Of a DNA stretch of 32,881 nucleotides, positions 1 through 8,536 are shown one piece after another. Below the pieces are notes generated by a model. It was not told the origin of the DNA. It saw only the letters and a program-made list of their open reading frames with translations, and did not search any database. The stretch lies in the NCBI GenBank assembly GCA_025144245.1, contig JALXXC010000017.1, positions 1 through 32,881 of the forward strand, written 5' to 3'. Position numbers and translations under genes: made by a program. The stretch comes from Corynebacterium sp. p3-SID1145. GTDB taxonomy: Bacteria > Actinomycetota > Actinomycetes > Mycobacteriales > Mycobacteriaceae. Position 1 is the stretch's first letter. Each line of letters starts with the position of its first letter.

Positions 1-31
1 CCCGGGCGGGGAGTTTCAGTTCAAGGTAGGA

Positions 32-526
32 CTAGTCCTCCTTGGTCTCCTCAGTCTGATCAGCCTTCTCGACCTTCGGAGCAGCCTCGGTGGTAGAGCC
101 ACCGGCTGCCGAGATCTTCTCGGCGGCGGACTTGGAGAACTTCTCTGCGGTGATGTCGAGCTTGACGGAGATCTCGCCGTCGCCCAGCACCTTCACCGGC
201 TGGTTCTTGCGGACCAGGCCAGCGGCAGCGATGTCTGCGGAGGTGATGGAGCCACCCTCCGGGAACGTCTTGGCCAGGTCGGAAACGTTGACCACCTGGT
301 AGACGATCTTGTTGTTGTTCTTGAAGCCCTTGAGCTTCGGCAGACGCATGTGCAGCGGCATCTGGCCACCCTCGAAAGCGGCGGAAACCTGCTTACGAGC
401 CTTGGTGCCCTTCGTACCGCGGCCAGCGGTCTTGCCCTTGGAAGCCTCACCGCGGCCGACGCGGGTCTTGGCCTTGTTCGCACCCTCAGCCGGGCGCAGA
501 TCATGGAGCTTAATGATGTCAGCCAT
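32..526 (-). CDS. rplO: 50S ribosomal protein L15
   Basis: Large-subunit protein L15, which binds 23S rRNA late in 50S assembly. The N-terminal half has the family's Gly/Lys/Arg-rich stretch ([17 protein letters not shown], about residues 24-40) and the [18 protein letters not shown] block follows. At 164 residues it is longer than the roughly 148 usual in corynebacteria; the excess is an acidic tail after GGSTTEA, ending EETKED. It is the last gene of the rpsH-rplF-rplR-rpsE-rpmD-rplO block, 8 nt after rpmD. Only 31 nt lie beyond the stop, so no terminator can be judged. The family assignment is secure; the role of the tail is unknown. Confidence 0.97.
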   Translation of the reverse strand: MADIIKLHDLRPAEGANKAKTRVGRGEASKGKTAGRGTKGTKARKQVSAAFEGGQMPLHMRLPKLKGFKNNNKIVYQVVNVSDLAKTFPEGGSITSADIAAAGLVRKNQPVKVLGDGEISVKLDITAEKFSKSAAEKISAAGGSTTEAAPKVEKADQTEETKED

Positions 527-534
527 GTCAGTAC

Positions 535-720
535 CTACTCCCCTGCTACTTCTTCAACGGTGACCAGGTGGGCCACCTTGAGGATCTGGCCGCGGGTCGC
601 GCCGTTGTCCTGCTTGACAACAGACTGACCGATCTTGCGCAGGCCGAGAGCCTCGAGGTTCTTACGGGTGGCCGGCTTCTCGCCGACCATGCCGTGATGC
701 AGTGTAATTTTCAGTGCCAT
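535..720 (-). CDS. rpmD: 50S ribosomal protein L30
   Basis: L30, a short bacterial-type 23S rRNA-binding protein of 61 residues. The sequence opens [20 protein letters not shown] and continues with [18 protein letters not shown], the usual L30 pattern of a strand followed by the short helix that packs on rRNA. It lies between rpsE (5 nt upstream) and rplO (8 nt downstream) on the minus strand, as in the standard spc operon. Length and start fit the family, and no internal defect is visible. Confidence 0.97.
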   Translation of the reverse strand: MALKITLHHGMVGEKPATRKNLEALGLRKIGQSVVKQDNGATRGQILKVAHLVTVEEVAGE

Positions 721-725
721 TGTGC

Positions 726-1397
726 TTAAGCCTCCTGTCCTGCGCGCTTACGCAGCATACGTGCGGGGGCGACTTCCTCGATGGACTTGCTGCGGCGGGC
801 AGCAACTTCCTCGGGGCGCACAAGTTCCTTCAGGCCTGCAACGGTGGCCTTGACCACGTTGAGGGCGTTGTCGGAACCCAGCGACTTGGCCAGGATGTCC
901 TGGACGCCGGCGCACTCGAGCACCGGACGGGCAGCGCCGCCGGCGATGACACCGGTACCGGGAGCGGCCGGGCGCAGCATGACCACACCAGCGGCATCCT
1001 CGCCCTGGACCGGGTGGGGGATGGTGCCGCCGATCATCGGGACGCGGAAGAAGTTCTTGCGGGCTTCCTCTGCACCCTTCTGGATAGCGGCGGGGACTTC
1101 CTTCGCCTTGCCGTAGCCGACACCGACCATGCCCTGGCCGTCGCCGACCACGACGAGCGCGGTGAAGGACATGTTGCGGCCACCCTTGACGGTCTTGGCA
1201 ACACGGTTGATGGTGACAACGCGCTCGATGTACTTGTCGCGCTCGTCCTGGGCACCGCCACGGCGGTCGTCGCGGCGGCCGCGGCCACCACGCTCGTTGC
1301 GGCCGCCGCGGTCGTTGCGATCGTTGCGTCCGTTGTTGTTCTGCTTGTTCTGGTCGTCGGCGGATGCTCCGCCGTCACGCCGTTCACGCTCGGCCAT
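726..1397 (-). CDS. rpsE: 30S ribosomal protein S5
   Basis: S5, a small-subunit protein important for decoding fidelity. The conserved core begins at [13 protein letters not shown] and includes [21 protein letters not shown] chose the ATG at 1397 ([10 protein letters not shown]), because GGAAGGA lies 7 nt before it and related corynebacterial S5 proteins begin at the equivalent place. An in-frame ATG at 1436 overlaps the rplR stop (TAATG) and would add 13 residues. The N-terminal 50-60 residues before the core are low-complexity, rich in Arg, Gly, Asp and Asn (for example [14 protein letters not shown]). The core is intact. Confidence 0.96.
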   Translation of the reverse strand: MAERERRDGGASADDQNKQNNNGRNDRNDRGGRNERGGRGRRDDRRGGAQDERDKYIERVVTINRVAKTVKGGRNMSFTALVVVGDGQGMVGVGYGKAKEVPAAIQKGAEEARKNFFRVPMIGGTIPHPVQGEDAAGVVMLRPAAPGTGVIAGGAARPVLECAGVQDILAKSLGSDNALNVVKATVAGLKELVRPEEVAARRSKSIEEVAPARMLRKRAGQEA

Positions 1398-1435
1398 GTC
1401 GCGATCCTTCCGTTGAGTATCGTTTGCGGTAGTCA

Positions 1436-1843
1436 TTAGAACTTCAGACCACCTTCGCGGGCGGCGTCGGCAAGCGCGGCGACGCGGCCGTGGTACTTGT
1501 AGCCGCCACGGTCGAAGACGACCGTCTCGATGCCGGCTTCCTTGGCGCGCTCCGCGATGAGCTCGCCCACCTTGGCTGCCTTAGCCTTCTTGTCACCATC
1601 GAGGGTGCGCACTGCATCTTCCATGGAGGAAGCGGCCACGAGGGTGTGGCCGGCCAGGTCGTCGATGACCTGGACGTGCATGTGGCGGGAGCTGCGGTGC
1701 ACAACGAGACGCGGGGTCTCCGGGGTGCCGCGCAGGGTCTTGCGGATGCGGTTGTGGCGGCGGACGCGGGCCTCACGGCGGCGGGTAGCAATGTCCCGGC
1801 CGACCGGGGTGCGCTTCTGAGTGGTCTTTTCTTCAGTGCTCAT
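1436..1843 (-). CDS. rplR: 50S ribosomal protein L18
   Basis: L18, which binds 5S rRNA and joins it to the central protuberance. It has 135 residues, with a basic N-terminus ([19 protein letters not shown]) and the conserved [18 protein letters not shown] and [23 protein letters not shown] blocks. The gene ends at the TAATG junction at 1436, and rplF ends 3 nt upstream of its start. No strong Shine-Dalgarno precedes the ATG, so translational coupling to rplF is likely (inference). Confidence 0.97.
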   Translation of the reverse strand: MSTEEKTTQKRTPVGRDIATRRREARVRRHNRIRKTLRGTPETPRLVVHRSSRHMHVQVIDDLAGHTLVAASSMEDAVRTLDGDKKAKAAKVGELIAERAKEAGIETVVFDRGGYKYHGRVAALADAAREGGLKF

Positions 1844-1846
1844 GGA

Positions 1847-2383
1847 TTACTTACCCGTCTTTCCGACCTTGCGGCGAATCTGCTCGCCCTCGTAGCGGAT
1901 GCCCTTACCCTTGTACGGGTCATCCTTGCGGAGGCGGCGGATATTCGCGGCAACCTGGCCAACCTGCTGCTTGTCAATGCCTTCGATGGAGAGCTTCGTG
2001 TTGCCGTCGACGGCGAACGTGATGCCCTCCGGAGCCTCGATGAGGACCGGGTGCGAGTAGCCGAGGGAGAACTCGAGGTTCTTGCCCTTCAGCTGGACAC
2101 GGTAGCCGACACCGAAGATCTCCATGTTGATCTTGTAGCCCTCGGTCACGCCGACAACGCAGTTGTTGATCAGCGAGCGGGACAGGCCGTGGAGCGAGCG
2201 GTTGTCGCGGTGGTCATTCGGGCGAGAAACCACGATCTGGTTCTCTTCAACGGCGGCGGTGATCGGTGTCGGAACATCGACGGTCAGGGTGCCCTTCGGG
2301 CCCTTCACCTCGACGTGCTGGCCGTCGATCTTGGTTTCGACGCCGTTGGGGATTGCGATAGGTGCGTTACCTACACGAGACAT
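1847..2383 (-). CDS. rplF: 50S ribosomal protein L6
   Basis: L6, at the base of the L7/L12 stalk near the elongation-factor site. It has 178 residues, beginning [15 protein letters not shown], with the two L6 repeats. The C-terminal repeat contains [19 protein letters not shown], the family signature. A good Shine-Dalgarno (GGGAGG) lies about 9 nt before the ATG. It sits 17 nt after rpsH and 3 nt before rplR on the minus strand. Confidence 0.97.
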   Translation of the reverse strand: MSRVGNAPIAIPNGVETKIDGQHVEVKGPKGTLTVDVPTPITAAVEENQIVVSRPNDHRDNRSLHGLSRSLINNCVVGVTEGYKINMEIFGVGYRVQLKGKNLEFSLGYSHPVLIEAPEGITFAVDGNTKLSIEGIDKQQVGQVAANIRRLRKDDPYKGKGIRYEGEQIRRKVGKTGK

Positions 2384-2400
2384 ATCTGTTCAACCTCCCT

Positions 2401-2799
2401 TTACCAGACGTAGGCGAGGACTTCCCCACCCACACCCTTCTCTTGGGCCTGACGGTCGGTGAGCAAGCCGTGGGACGTGGAGATGATGGCCACGCCCAGG
2501 CCGCCGAGAACCTGCGGCAGGTCGTTGGACTTCGCGTAGACACGCAGACCGGGCTTGGACACGCGGCGCAGACCTGCGATGGAGGCCTGGCGGGACGATC
2601 CGTACTTGAGGTCCAAGGACAGGGTCTTGCCGACCTTCTCTTCCTCGACCTTGTAGTCAGCGATGTAGCCCTCCTGCTTAAGGATCTCCGCGATGTTGAC
2701 CTTCAACTTCGAGGAGGGCATGGACACGGTCTCGTGGTGCGCGTTGTTTGCGTTGCGCACGCGAGACAGCATGTCCGCAATGGGATCTGTCATGGTCAT
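2401..2799 (-). CDS. rpsH: 30S ribosomal protein S8
   Basis: S8 binds 16S rRNA helix 21 and in many bacteria also represses the spc operon. The 132-residue protein starts [19 protein letters not shown] place the start at the first Met of MTMTDP; a second ATG two codons later is possible, and the longer in-frame extension to 2853 does not resemble S8. The C-terminal half ([20 protein letters not shown], then [19 protein letters not shown]) is canonical. It is the first gene of this block. The usual upstream neighbours rpsN and rplE are absent here: rplE lies 10.6 kb away and no rpsN is in the window. Confidence 0.96.
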   Translation of the reverse strand: MTMTDPIADMLSRVRNANNAHHETVSMPSSKLKVNIAEILKQEGYIADYKVEEEKVGKTLSLDLKYGSSRQASIAGLRRVSKPGLRVYAKSNDLPQVLGGLGVAIISTSHGLLTDRQAQEKGVGGEVLAYVW

Positions 2800-3133
2800 G
2801 GTTGACCGCTTACCTTTCTCGTTGCGGTTCCCGAGACCCACCTTGTCCTCCACGCCTGCGGGGCATGGGGGACTCGCGTTATCCGTGTGTTCTGTCGGGG
2901 GCTACTACGAGCCCGGACTGCGCCTGACCGGCGCTTTCCGGACTCAAGACAGTGGCGCTCCTTGCCGCTCAGTAACGGAAGGTGCTCGCCGCCTCCCTTC
3001 ATACGGTCCGCATTTCGGCGGGGGGCCTGCAACAAAGTTGGATGTTTACGTTCAGGGCGGGTCGTGCGCACGCTCGGCGCGCGCAGAACCGTTGCTAAAC
3101 AATACAGGTCAGGGCACGGAAGGCACAAATTGC
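2800..3133 (-). promoter_or_regulatory. Untranslated leader/promoter region of the rpsH block
   Basis: This 334-nt gap has no convincing gene. Open frames through it on both strands have compositions unlike protein and cross into rpsH or the lipase remnant. Because rpsH is the first gene of a minus-strand ribosomal block, its promoter should lie here. I see GC-rich potential stems but cannot single out a -35/-10 pair or an S8-binding mimic with confidence. Confidence 0.4.
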
Positions 3134-3142
3134 TTATCGACG
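3132..3142 (+). repeat. GCTTATCGACG 11-mer, site 1
   Basis: Perfect copy. On the minus strand it contains the TAA that ends the lipase-remnant frame (read as CGT CGA TAA). Confidence 0.9.
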
Positions 3143-3644
3143 CCTCCCGCCGACCCTGCCCCATCTCCCCTCCGAGGCTCGTTCACGACGAGGAGACGGG
3201 AGTTTCAGATCTTGAGCATCTGGCGCAGCACCGGCGTGACGGAACCCAACCCCGACCCCGATAACGCCTAGCACCGCGATGATGATGGCGGCGAGAATGC
3301 CTTCGGGCGAGCTGACACCCGAGCCGTCCACACCTGAACTCGGCCCAGTCGCCGGAGCGCTGTCGGTGGTGGTGTACATGATCTTCGTGGCCTCGTCCGG
3401 CAGCGCGGAGTCGGTACTGCCGAGCACATTCAAATAAGGAGCAATCTGCTTCCTCAAGATTTCGCCCGGAACAGCCGGCGAGACCCCAGCCGTGCCATAG
3501 AACGGGTCCGGCGCTGCCGTGTCCCCGACCGAATTTTGAGCAGCCTCAGCGGCATTCGCCGGCCCCGAAGGATCTCCCATCACAGATGCCGCCGCAAGAG
3601 CCGCGGCCACGAGAACTGCCCCCCAGTTTCTTCGTCTTTTTCAC
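3134..3644 (-). pseudogene. Decayed secretory lipase: signal peptide and N-terminus joined to a C-terminal membrane tail
   Basis: Residues DPFYGTAGVSPAVPGEILRK followed by a LNVLGS segment and KIMYTTTDS match the start of corynebacterial secretory (LIP-family) lipases, which normally run past 400 residues. Here the TTTDS segment passes straight into a Ser/Gly linker and a hydrophobic span (GILAAIIIAVLGVIGVGVG), so the alpha/beta-hydrolase domain with its catalytic triad is missing. The uninterrupted frame starts at a GTG at 3610. One G fewer in the G6 tract (C6 on the plus strand, 3619-3624) would connect a GTG at 3644 and give a classic signal peptide, MKKTKKLGAVLVAAALAAAS. A second shift near the end is possible, since an alternative frame ends VLRQMLKI-stop at 3205. 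I call it a pseudogene; sequencing error in G tracts could explain the shifts but not the missing domain. The 154 nt upstream (3645-3798) is AT-rich and could hold its promoter. Confidence 0.7.
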
Positions 3645-3798
3645 CCTGTACGCCACTGAAACTCCATCCCGAAAACAAATAATGTGTCCTGCGAAACATT
3701 AAGACGCGCATTGGGCGGAAGCTGGAGATTGGTTATTAGGTGCTGAAATTTATGTAGTTTCATACACAAACGCATGTGGGCCTACGGTGCCCCAGCAG

Positions 3799-4524
3799 CT
3801 AGCACGGCAGGGCCGGGCGGGCGCGCACCCGGGTCTGGCCGAGATCGCTCGATTCCCCGGCGCTGGCGCCGCGGTGGAACGAATCGCCGTGCACGGTGGC
3901 CTTGGATGCGCGGTTGGTGAATATGATGCCCTGCTCCGCGGCGAAAGCATCCATGGCGTCCTGGGCTTTATCGCGGTCGTCCATGAGCGCGAGCGCGTAC
4001 TCCCCTTTCCCGGCGGCGACAGACCCCTCGGCGGCCTGGAGCCGGTCCGCGACCACGCTGATGAACCCGCCCATGTAGGACCGGCGCGCCACCACCGTGG
4101 CCACCCCGAGCACACGGTTGCCGCTGACCTGCTGCGCTCCAGCAGCCATCTGCGGGTTCAGGACGGCGTAGAGCATCTCCGCGCGCTCAACGTGCCGGCG
4201 CAGACCGAATGCCGTGACGGCAGAGACCTTCCGGGAGCGCCGCGCACTTTCGATGTACGCCACGCAGTGCAAGGCGGAGCACACATTCAACAGAAGCGAC
4301 GCTTGCATGTCCGTGTAAGCCCCGCTGAGCGCGAATGTGCGCATAATCACCTCGTCCGCATCGGAGTGGTTGCGCAGGTCCCTCACCTCGAACCCGTAGG
4401 CCGCCATGAGGTCGAAGGCCTTCTGGTAAAAAACCTCCCCCTCGGCGGTCCCCGCCCGGTCCGCAGCCTGATTGAGCAGCTTTTGCACGCGTTCCTTGAT
4501 CTTGTCGATGTTCGTCGTACCCAT
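3799..4524 (-). CDS. DUF2786 domain protein
   Basis: A 241-residue protein whose first 45 residues (KIKERVQKLLNQAADRAGTAEGE, then YQKAFDLMAAYGF) match the DUF2786 helical domain, found in many actinobacterial, phage and plasmid proteins of unknown function. The middle (about residues 75-180) is mixed alpha/beta with conserved-looking GLRRHVERAEMLYAVL and RRSYMGGFISVVADRL segments. The C-terminal 30 residues look disordered. No signal peptide or membrane span is visible. A good ribosome binding site (AGGGGGAAAC) directly precedes the ATG. It points away from ldh and towards the lipase remnant. The domain call is good; the biological role is unknown. Confidence 0.8.
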   Translation of the reverse strand: MGTTNIDKIKERVQKLLNQAADRAGTAEGEVFYQKAFDLMAAYGFEVRDLRNHSDADEVIMRTFALSGAYTDMQASLLLNVCSALHCVAYIESARRSRKVSAVTAFGLRRHVERAEMLYAVLNPQMAAGAQQVSGNRVLGVATVVARRSYMGGFISVVADRLQAAEGSVAAGKGEYALALMDDRDKAQDAMDAFAAEQGIIFTNRASKATVHGDSFHRGASAGESSDLGQTRVRARPALPC

Positions 4525-4611
4525 GTTTCCCCCTTGGTTTTGTGTCTGGAAGGTACACCGCTGGTTCTACCGCGCACGGTCACCCCCACCTGCCGGATTC
4601 GAACAGGCACC

Positions 4612-4620
4612 TGTGGATAA
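4612..4620 (-). promoter_or_regulatory. Perfect DnaA-box sequence (TTATCCACA)
   Basis: TGTGGATAA on the plus strand is the exact reverse complement of the consensus DnaA box TTATCCACA. It lies in the divergent spacer between the DUF2786 gene and ldh, about 93 nt before the ldh start. It is a single copy with no cluster or AT-rich unwinding element nearby, so it is not an origin. It could be a DnaA-regulated site or a chance match. Confidence 0.4.
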
Positions 4621-4712
4621 CTCCGTCGCGGGCACGACCTGAATTTCGGGGCTAGTCTCGGTACCAAGGCTGCGACAAAGCTGAAGCAGCGAACACGAGC
4701 GAAGGAGCATCA

Positions 4713-5720
4713 ATGATCCATCCGAACGCATCGCGCAAGGTCGACGTCGACGCAGAAAACCCCACTCCCGGTAACAAGGTCGTGCTGATCGGCGCCGGTG
4801 ATGTCGGAATGGCCTACGCATCCGCCATTGTCAACCAGGGTCTGTGCGACCACCTGGCCATCATCGATCTGAATGAGGAAAAGGTCTGGGGCGAAGTCCA
4901 AGACCTGAACCACGCTGTGCCGTGGTCGGGCCACAACACCCGCGTCACCCAGGGCACCTACGAGGACTGCCGTGACGCTGCTGTCGTCGTCAATTGCGCT
5001 GGCGTCGCACAGCGCGACGGTGAGACCCGCCTCGAGCTGGTCGGCCGCAACGTGAAGATCTTCAAGTCCATCGTCGACGAGGTCATGGACCACGGCTTCA
5101 ACGGCATCTTTGTCGTCGCCACCAACCCAGTCGATGTCCTCGCGTACGCGACCTGGAAGTTCTCCGGTCTGCCGTCCAACCGCGTCATTGGCTCCGGCAC
5201 CGTGCTGGACACCGCCCGCTACCGCTACGCGCTCGGCGAGTACTTCGACGTCTCCGCCACCAACGTCCACGCCTACGTCATCGGCGAGCATGGCGACACC
5301 GAGCTGGCTGTAACTTCCTCCGCTTCCGCCGCGGGCATCCCGCTGAAGGACCGCCTGGAGAAGCTGGCGGAGACCGACGCGGACACCTCCAGCAAGATGG
5401 AGGAGATCTTTGTCAAGACCCGCGACGCGGCCTACGACATCATCCGCGCCAAGGGCTCCACCAGCTACGGCATCGGCGGTGGCCTGGCCCGCATTACCCG
5501 CGCTGTGCTGAAGAACGAGGGAGCTGTCCTGCCTGTCAGCGCGCTGCTCGAGGGCCAGTACGGTGAAGAGAACATCTACATCGGCACCCCGGCCGTGATC
5601 AACCGCAACGGCATCCAGGAGGTCGTCGAGCTCTCCCTCGACGAGCACGAGTCCGAGCAATTCGCACACTCCTCCAAGGTCCTGCGCGACGTCATGAACC
5701 AGGCGGAGCTCACGGACTAG
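4713..5720 (+). CDS. ldh: L-lactate dehydrogenase
   Basis: NAD-dependent cytoplasmic enzyme interconverting pyruvate and L-lactate. The 335-residue protein has the Rossmann GAGDVG motif at 27-32, the mobile loop with Gln100 (AQRDGETR; Gln marks lactate rather than malate dehydrogenase), Asp166 and Arg169 in [10 protein letters not shown], and the catalytic His193 in GEHGDTE. A strong Shine-Dalgarno (GAAGGAG) precedes the ATG. The first 20 or so residues before the Rossmann strand are a short extension. A hairpin terminator follows the stop, and a HAD phosphatase gene lies 116 nt downstream. Codons 221-335 are duplicated at 11430-11777. This copy is complete. Confidence 0.97.
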   Translation: MIHPNASRKVDVDAENPTPGNKVVLIGAGDVGMAYASAIVNQGLCDHLAIIDLNEEKVWGEVQDLNHAVPWSGHNTRVTQGTYEDCRDAAVVVNCAGVAQRDGETRLELVGRNVKIFKSIVDEVMDHGFNGIFVVATNPVDVLAYATWKFSGLPSNRVIGSGTVLDTARYRYALGEYFDVSATNVHAYVIGEHGDTELAVTSSASAAGIPLKDRLEKLAETDADTSSKMEEIFVKTRDAAYDIIRAKGSTSYGIGGGLARITRAVLKNEGAVLPVSALLEGQYGEENIYIGTPAVINRNGIQEVVELSLDEHESEQFAHSSKVLRDVMNQAELTD

Positions 5721-6503
5721 GAGCTTCCTGACGGACGCGTTCACACCCCCTGACCTCGCCCACGAGAGGGCGCGCGACAGGGGGTGTTCTTCGTCAAGCG
5801 TCTGCTTTCACACCGACAAGCTGAAGGAGAAAAGACATGATTTCCTACTTGACCGACATGGACGGTGTACTCCACCGGGAAGGTTCCGTGATCCCAGGCG
5901 CCGAGGAATTCATCACCGCTTTGCGGGAGGAGGAGATCCCGTTCATGGTGCTCACGAACAACTCGATGCAGACACCACGGGACCTCTCGGCGAAACTCGT
6001 GCGCATGGGCCTGCACATCGAACCCGAACGGATTTGGACATCCGCCACCGCGACCGCGCGCTTCCTCGCGCAACAGGCGGGTTCCTCATCAAGCGCATAC
6101 GTCATCGGGGAAGCAGGCTTGACGACGGCTCTCCACGAGCAAGGCTGGATCCTCACCGACGCCGACCCCGATTTCGTGGTGCTGGGCGAAACCCGCACCT
6201 ACTCCTTCGAAGCCATCTCGACGGCGGCAAACCTGATCATGAACGGTGCCCGGTTCATCGGCACCAACCCGGACGTGACCGGGCCCGGCCCGAACGGAGT
6301 CATCCCGGCGACCGGCGCAGTCGCCGCGATGATCACCGAAATGACCGGGAAACACCCCTATTACGTCGGCAAACCCAACCCGGTGATGATGCGCACCGCC
6401 CTGAACAATATCGGCGCCCACTCCGAGAACACCATCATGATCGGCGACCGCATGGACACCGACGTCAAAGCCGGCCTCGAAGCCGGAATGCGCACCATCC
6501 TCG
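5373..6503 (+). repeat. 1131 bp direct repeat, copy 1
   Basis: Identical to 11430-12560 except for C at 6394 versus T at 12451, a synonymous change in Arg186 of the HAD gene. It spans ldh codons 221 to stop, the terminator and the first 222 codons of the HAD gene. This copy is embedded in two complete genes and so is the parental one. The offset between the copies is 6057 bp. Confidence 0.97.
5743..5787 (+). terminator. Stem-loop terminator after ldh
   Basis: ACACCCCCTG (5743-5752) pairs with CAGGGGGTGT (5778-5787). A nested CGCCC/GGGCG stem lies inside the loop, and a T-rich stretch (TCTTCG) follows. The position just after ldh fits rho-independent termination, with some read-through into the HAD gene possible. 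Confidence 0.7.
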
Positions 6504-6628
6504 TGCGCACCGGCATTTCCGACGACGCCGAAATTTCCCGCTATCCCTACCGCCCAACCACGATCCTCGACTCCGTAGCCGAACTGGCAAGTCGCGTCCA
6601 CGACCCGTTCAACGACAACGAGGCTTAG
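5837..6628 (+). CDS. HAD-superfamily phosphatase (NagD-like)
   Basis: A 263-residue cytoplasmic haloacid-dehalogenase-type hydrolase. Motif I is DMDGV (Asp7 nucleophile, Asp9 acid/base), motif II VLTNN (Thr40), motif III YYVGKPNP (Lys179) and motif IV GDRMDTD (Asp204, Asp209). The NagD subfamily is suggested by the long cap between motifs II and III and the TNPD segment near 143. Substrates of such enzymes are sugar or nucleotide phosphates; this one is not predictable. The start has a clear Shine-Dalgarno (GAAGGAG). Its first 222 codons are repeated downstream. It converges with the siderophore ATPase gene, 37 nt apart. Confidence 0.9.
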   Translation: MISYLTDMDGVLHREGSVIPGAEEFITALREEEIPFMVLTNNSMQTPRDLSAKLVRMGLHIEPERIWTSATATARFLAQQAGSSSSAYVIGEAGLTTALHEQGWILTDADPDFVVLGETRTYSFEAISTAANLIMNGARFIGTNPDVTGPGPNGVIPATGAVAAMITEMTGKHPYYVGKPNPVMMRTALNNIGAHSENTIMIGDRMDTDVKAGLEAGMRTILVRTGISDDAEISRYPYRPTTILDSVAELASRVHDPFNDNEA

Positions 6629-6665
6629 GGGAGCTCTCTTCCACGCTTGCCGGCATGGGAAGCAT

Positions 6666-7472
6666 CTAGCGAACGGTCCCGCGCGGGACGATGACGGGGG
6701 CAACACCGGCTGGGTCGTCCCACACCTCAGCCCGCAGCCCGTAAGCCTGTGCCAGAACTTCCGCTGTCAAGGCCTGCTCCGGCGTGCCATGCGCCACTAT
6801 GGCACCGTCGCGCATGACCACCATCGTGTCGGAAAACATGCCGGCCAGCATGAGGTCATGCAGGACCATCACCACGGCCTTGCCACCGCGCGCCTGCTCC
6901 CGGGCGAGGGAGAGCATGTCAATGGCGTGGGCAGGATCGAGGAAGGTAGTTGGCTCGTCGAGCAGCAGCACGGGTGTGTCCTGCGCCAAGGTCATGGCCA
7001 GCCACACTCGCTGACGCTGTCCGCCGCTCAATGCGTCGATATCGCGTTCAAGGAGGTCGCTGATCCCCGTGGCCTCGCAGGCGCGAGCGATCGCCTCATG
7101 GTCAGCGGCGGACGGGCCAGCTATGCGGGCTTGGTGCGGGTGTCGCCCGCGGGCGACGAGCTCCCCGACATACAACCCGCCCGGCGCGCTTGGGCGCTGC
7201 GGCAGGAGAGCCACACGGCGGGCGGCCTCGCGCGCCGACAGGGAGTGGATATCGACACCGTCGACGTGCACCATTCCCGCACTGGGCACGAGGAGTTTGG
7301 ACATCGCCTTGAGCAATGTCGACTTGCCGCAGCCATTCGGCCCAATGAGCGTGGTCACCTCCCCTGCGCGCGCCGTTAAGTCGATGCCGTGGAGCACCTC
7401 CGCTCCGTCCCCGTAACCCACCCTGATGCTCTGAGCTACCAGTGCGTCCGCGGTCCGTGTCTTACTGTTCAT
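6666..7472 (-). CDS. Iron-siderophore ABC transporter ATPase (FecE/FepC type)
   Basis: A 268-residue nucleotide-binding subunit that powers siderophore import on the cytoplasmic face. Walker A is GPNGCGKST (44-52), the signature is LSGGQ (148-152), Walker B is VLLLDEP (168-174), and the H-loop His is 205 in VLHD. The open frame extends to 7616, but the upstream part is basic and unlike this family. The ATG at 7472 follows GAAGGA at about 10 nt and gives the normal N-terminus. It is the last gene of a four-gene minus-strand operon, 35 nt after the permease. The substrate is inferred from its neighbours. Confidence 0.93.
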   Translation of the reverse strand: MNSKTRTADALVAQSIRVGYGDGAEVLHGIDLTARAGEVTTLIGPNGCGKSTLLKAMSKLLVPSAGMVHVDGVDIHSLSAREAARRVALLPQRPSAPGGLYVGELVARGRHPHQARIAGPSAADHEAIARACEATGISDLLERDIDALSGGQRQRVWLAMTLAQDTPVLLLDEPTTFLDPAHAIDMLSLAREQARGGKAVVMVLHDLMLAGMFSDTMVVMRDGAIVAHGTPEQALTAEVLAQAYGLRAEVWDDPAGVAPVIVPRGTVR

Positions 7473-7507
7473 TTCCTTGCTTTCCTTCTGGATTGTTGCG
7501 CCTCGCG

Positions 7508-8536
7508 CTAGCGGTCGCGGCTCCACACCAGCACCACCAGAACGACTCCTCCGAGAGCGGCGGAAACAGCTCCCACCGGCGCGGTCGACGGGATGAAACC
7601 AACGATCACAGCGCACACCCCCAAGATCGCCGCCCCCGCGGCCCCCGCCACAACCGGCGAGGGAGTCGGGGTGCCGGCGACGAGCCGACCGAAGTGCGGA
7701 GCGATAAGCGCGACGAAGCCGATCGGCCCGGCAGCTGCGACCACCACCGCCGATACACCCGTGGCCGCGATGAGCAACGCCCTGCGCTGCGCAGTAATGC
7801 TCACTCCGAGCATCGCGGCCGAGTCGTCGTCATGCGCCAAAACCGGCAGATCGCGTCCGCACCACACCCCGAGCGTGACGAAGGGCGCAAGTCCCAGCAG
7901 CAGCGGCAGGATGGCATCCATGCGGACAAACTCAGTGGACCCAGCCAGCCAGGTCTGTGCCTCGGCAGCGCGCAGGATCTCGGCGCGAAGCAGCAGGTAG
8001 CTCACCGCCGCATGCAGCATGAGGGTCAGCGCGACACCGACGATGACGATCCTGTCACTTGTGCCGATTCCCCCAATCAGCGCCAGCACCACGACGACGG
8101 CGGCCGCGCCCACCAGTGCGAGCAGCGCGCGCCACCAGAAGACGGGGATGTCGTCTGCGAAGGAGGGGCGGTAGGTGATACTGCCCAGCACCACGAAAGC
8201 CGCCGCACCGGAGGTCACCCCCAAAATATCCGGGGAGGCCAGCATGTTGCGTGACATCGACTGCGTCCACGCCCCCGCCATTCCGAGCGCCGCTCCGACG
8301 ATGAGTGTCGCCAAGGCGACGGGCATCCGCAGGTCCCACACCGCCATGATCTCGCGGTTGGTGCCACCTCCGGTAAGCACGTCCACCACACGCGCTGGGC
8401 TCAGCTCCAACGCCCCCTGCCCGAGAAGGACCAGGTAGGCGACTCCAGCCACGGTGGCAAACACTGCTCCGGCGACAGCCGTCCCCCTCCTGCGCTCGCG
8501 CCGCTGCGTGCCCAGGATCTCTACGATCCGGTCCAT
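7508..8536 (-). CDS. Iron-siderophore ABC transporter permease (FecCD family), second
   Basis: A 342-residue membrane protein of the FecCD/BtuC fold with eight to ten hydrophobic spans. The family block LRMPVALATLIVGAALGMAG is near residues 70-88, followed by the ILGVTSGAA segment. A typical GPIGFVALIAPHFGRLV loop, which contacts the ATPase, lies at about 270-286. It begins directly after the stop of the other permease gene (no gap), which implies translational coupling and heterodimer assembly. It is the FepG-like partner; the siderophore specificity is unknown. Confidence 0.92.
   Translation of the reverse strand: MDRIVEILGTQRRERRRGTAVAGAVFATVAGVAYLVLLGQGALELSPARVVDVLTGGGTNREIMAVWDLRMPVALATLIVGAALGMAGAWTQSMSRNMLASPDILGVTSGAAAFVVLGSITYRPSFADDIPVFWWRALLALVGAAAVVVVLALIGGIGTSDRIVIVGVALTLMLHAAVSYLLLRAEILRAAEAQTWLAGSTEFVRMDAILPLLLGLAPFVTLGVWCGRDLPVLAHDDDSAAMLGVSITAQRRALLIAATGVSAVVVAAAGPIGFVALIAPHFGRLVAGTPTPSPVVAGAAGAAILGVCAVIVGFIPSTAPVGAVSAALGGVVLVVLVWSRDR

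Noticed and set aside
2693..3271. 192-residue plus-strand frame and the 122-residue minus-strand frame (2796-3164) before rpsH
   Set aside because: Both overlap rpsH or the lipase remnant, and their compositions (Arg/Ser/Pro-rich) and lack of ribosome binding sites argue against coding.
4588..4612. T-arm-like sequence (GGATTCGAA with flanking GC) suggesting a minus-strand tRNA
   Set aside because: Only the T-loop resembles a tRNA. The T stem has a mismatch, and I find no matching acceptor strand, D-arm or anticodon arm on the required side.
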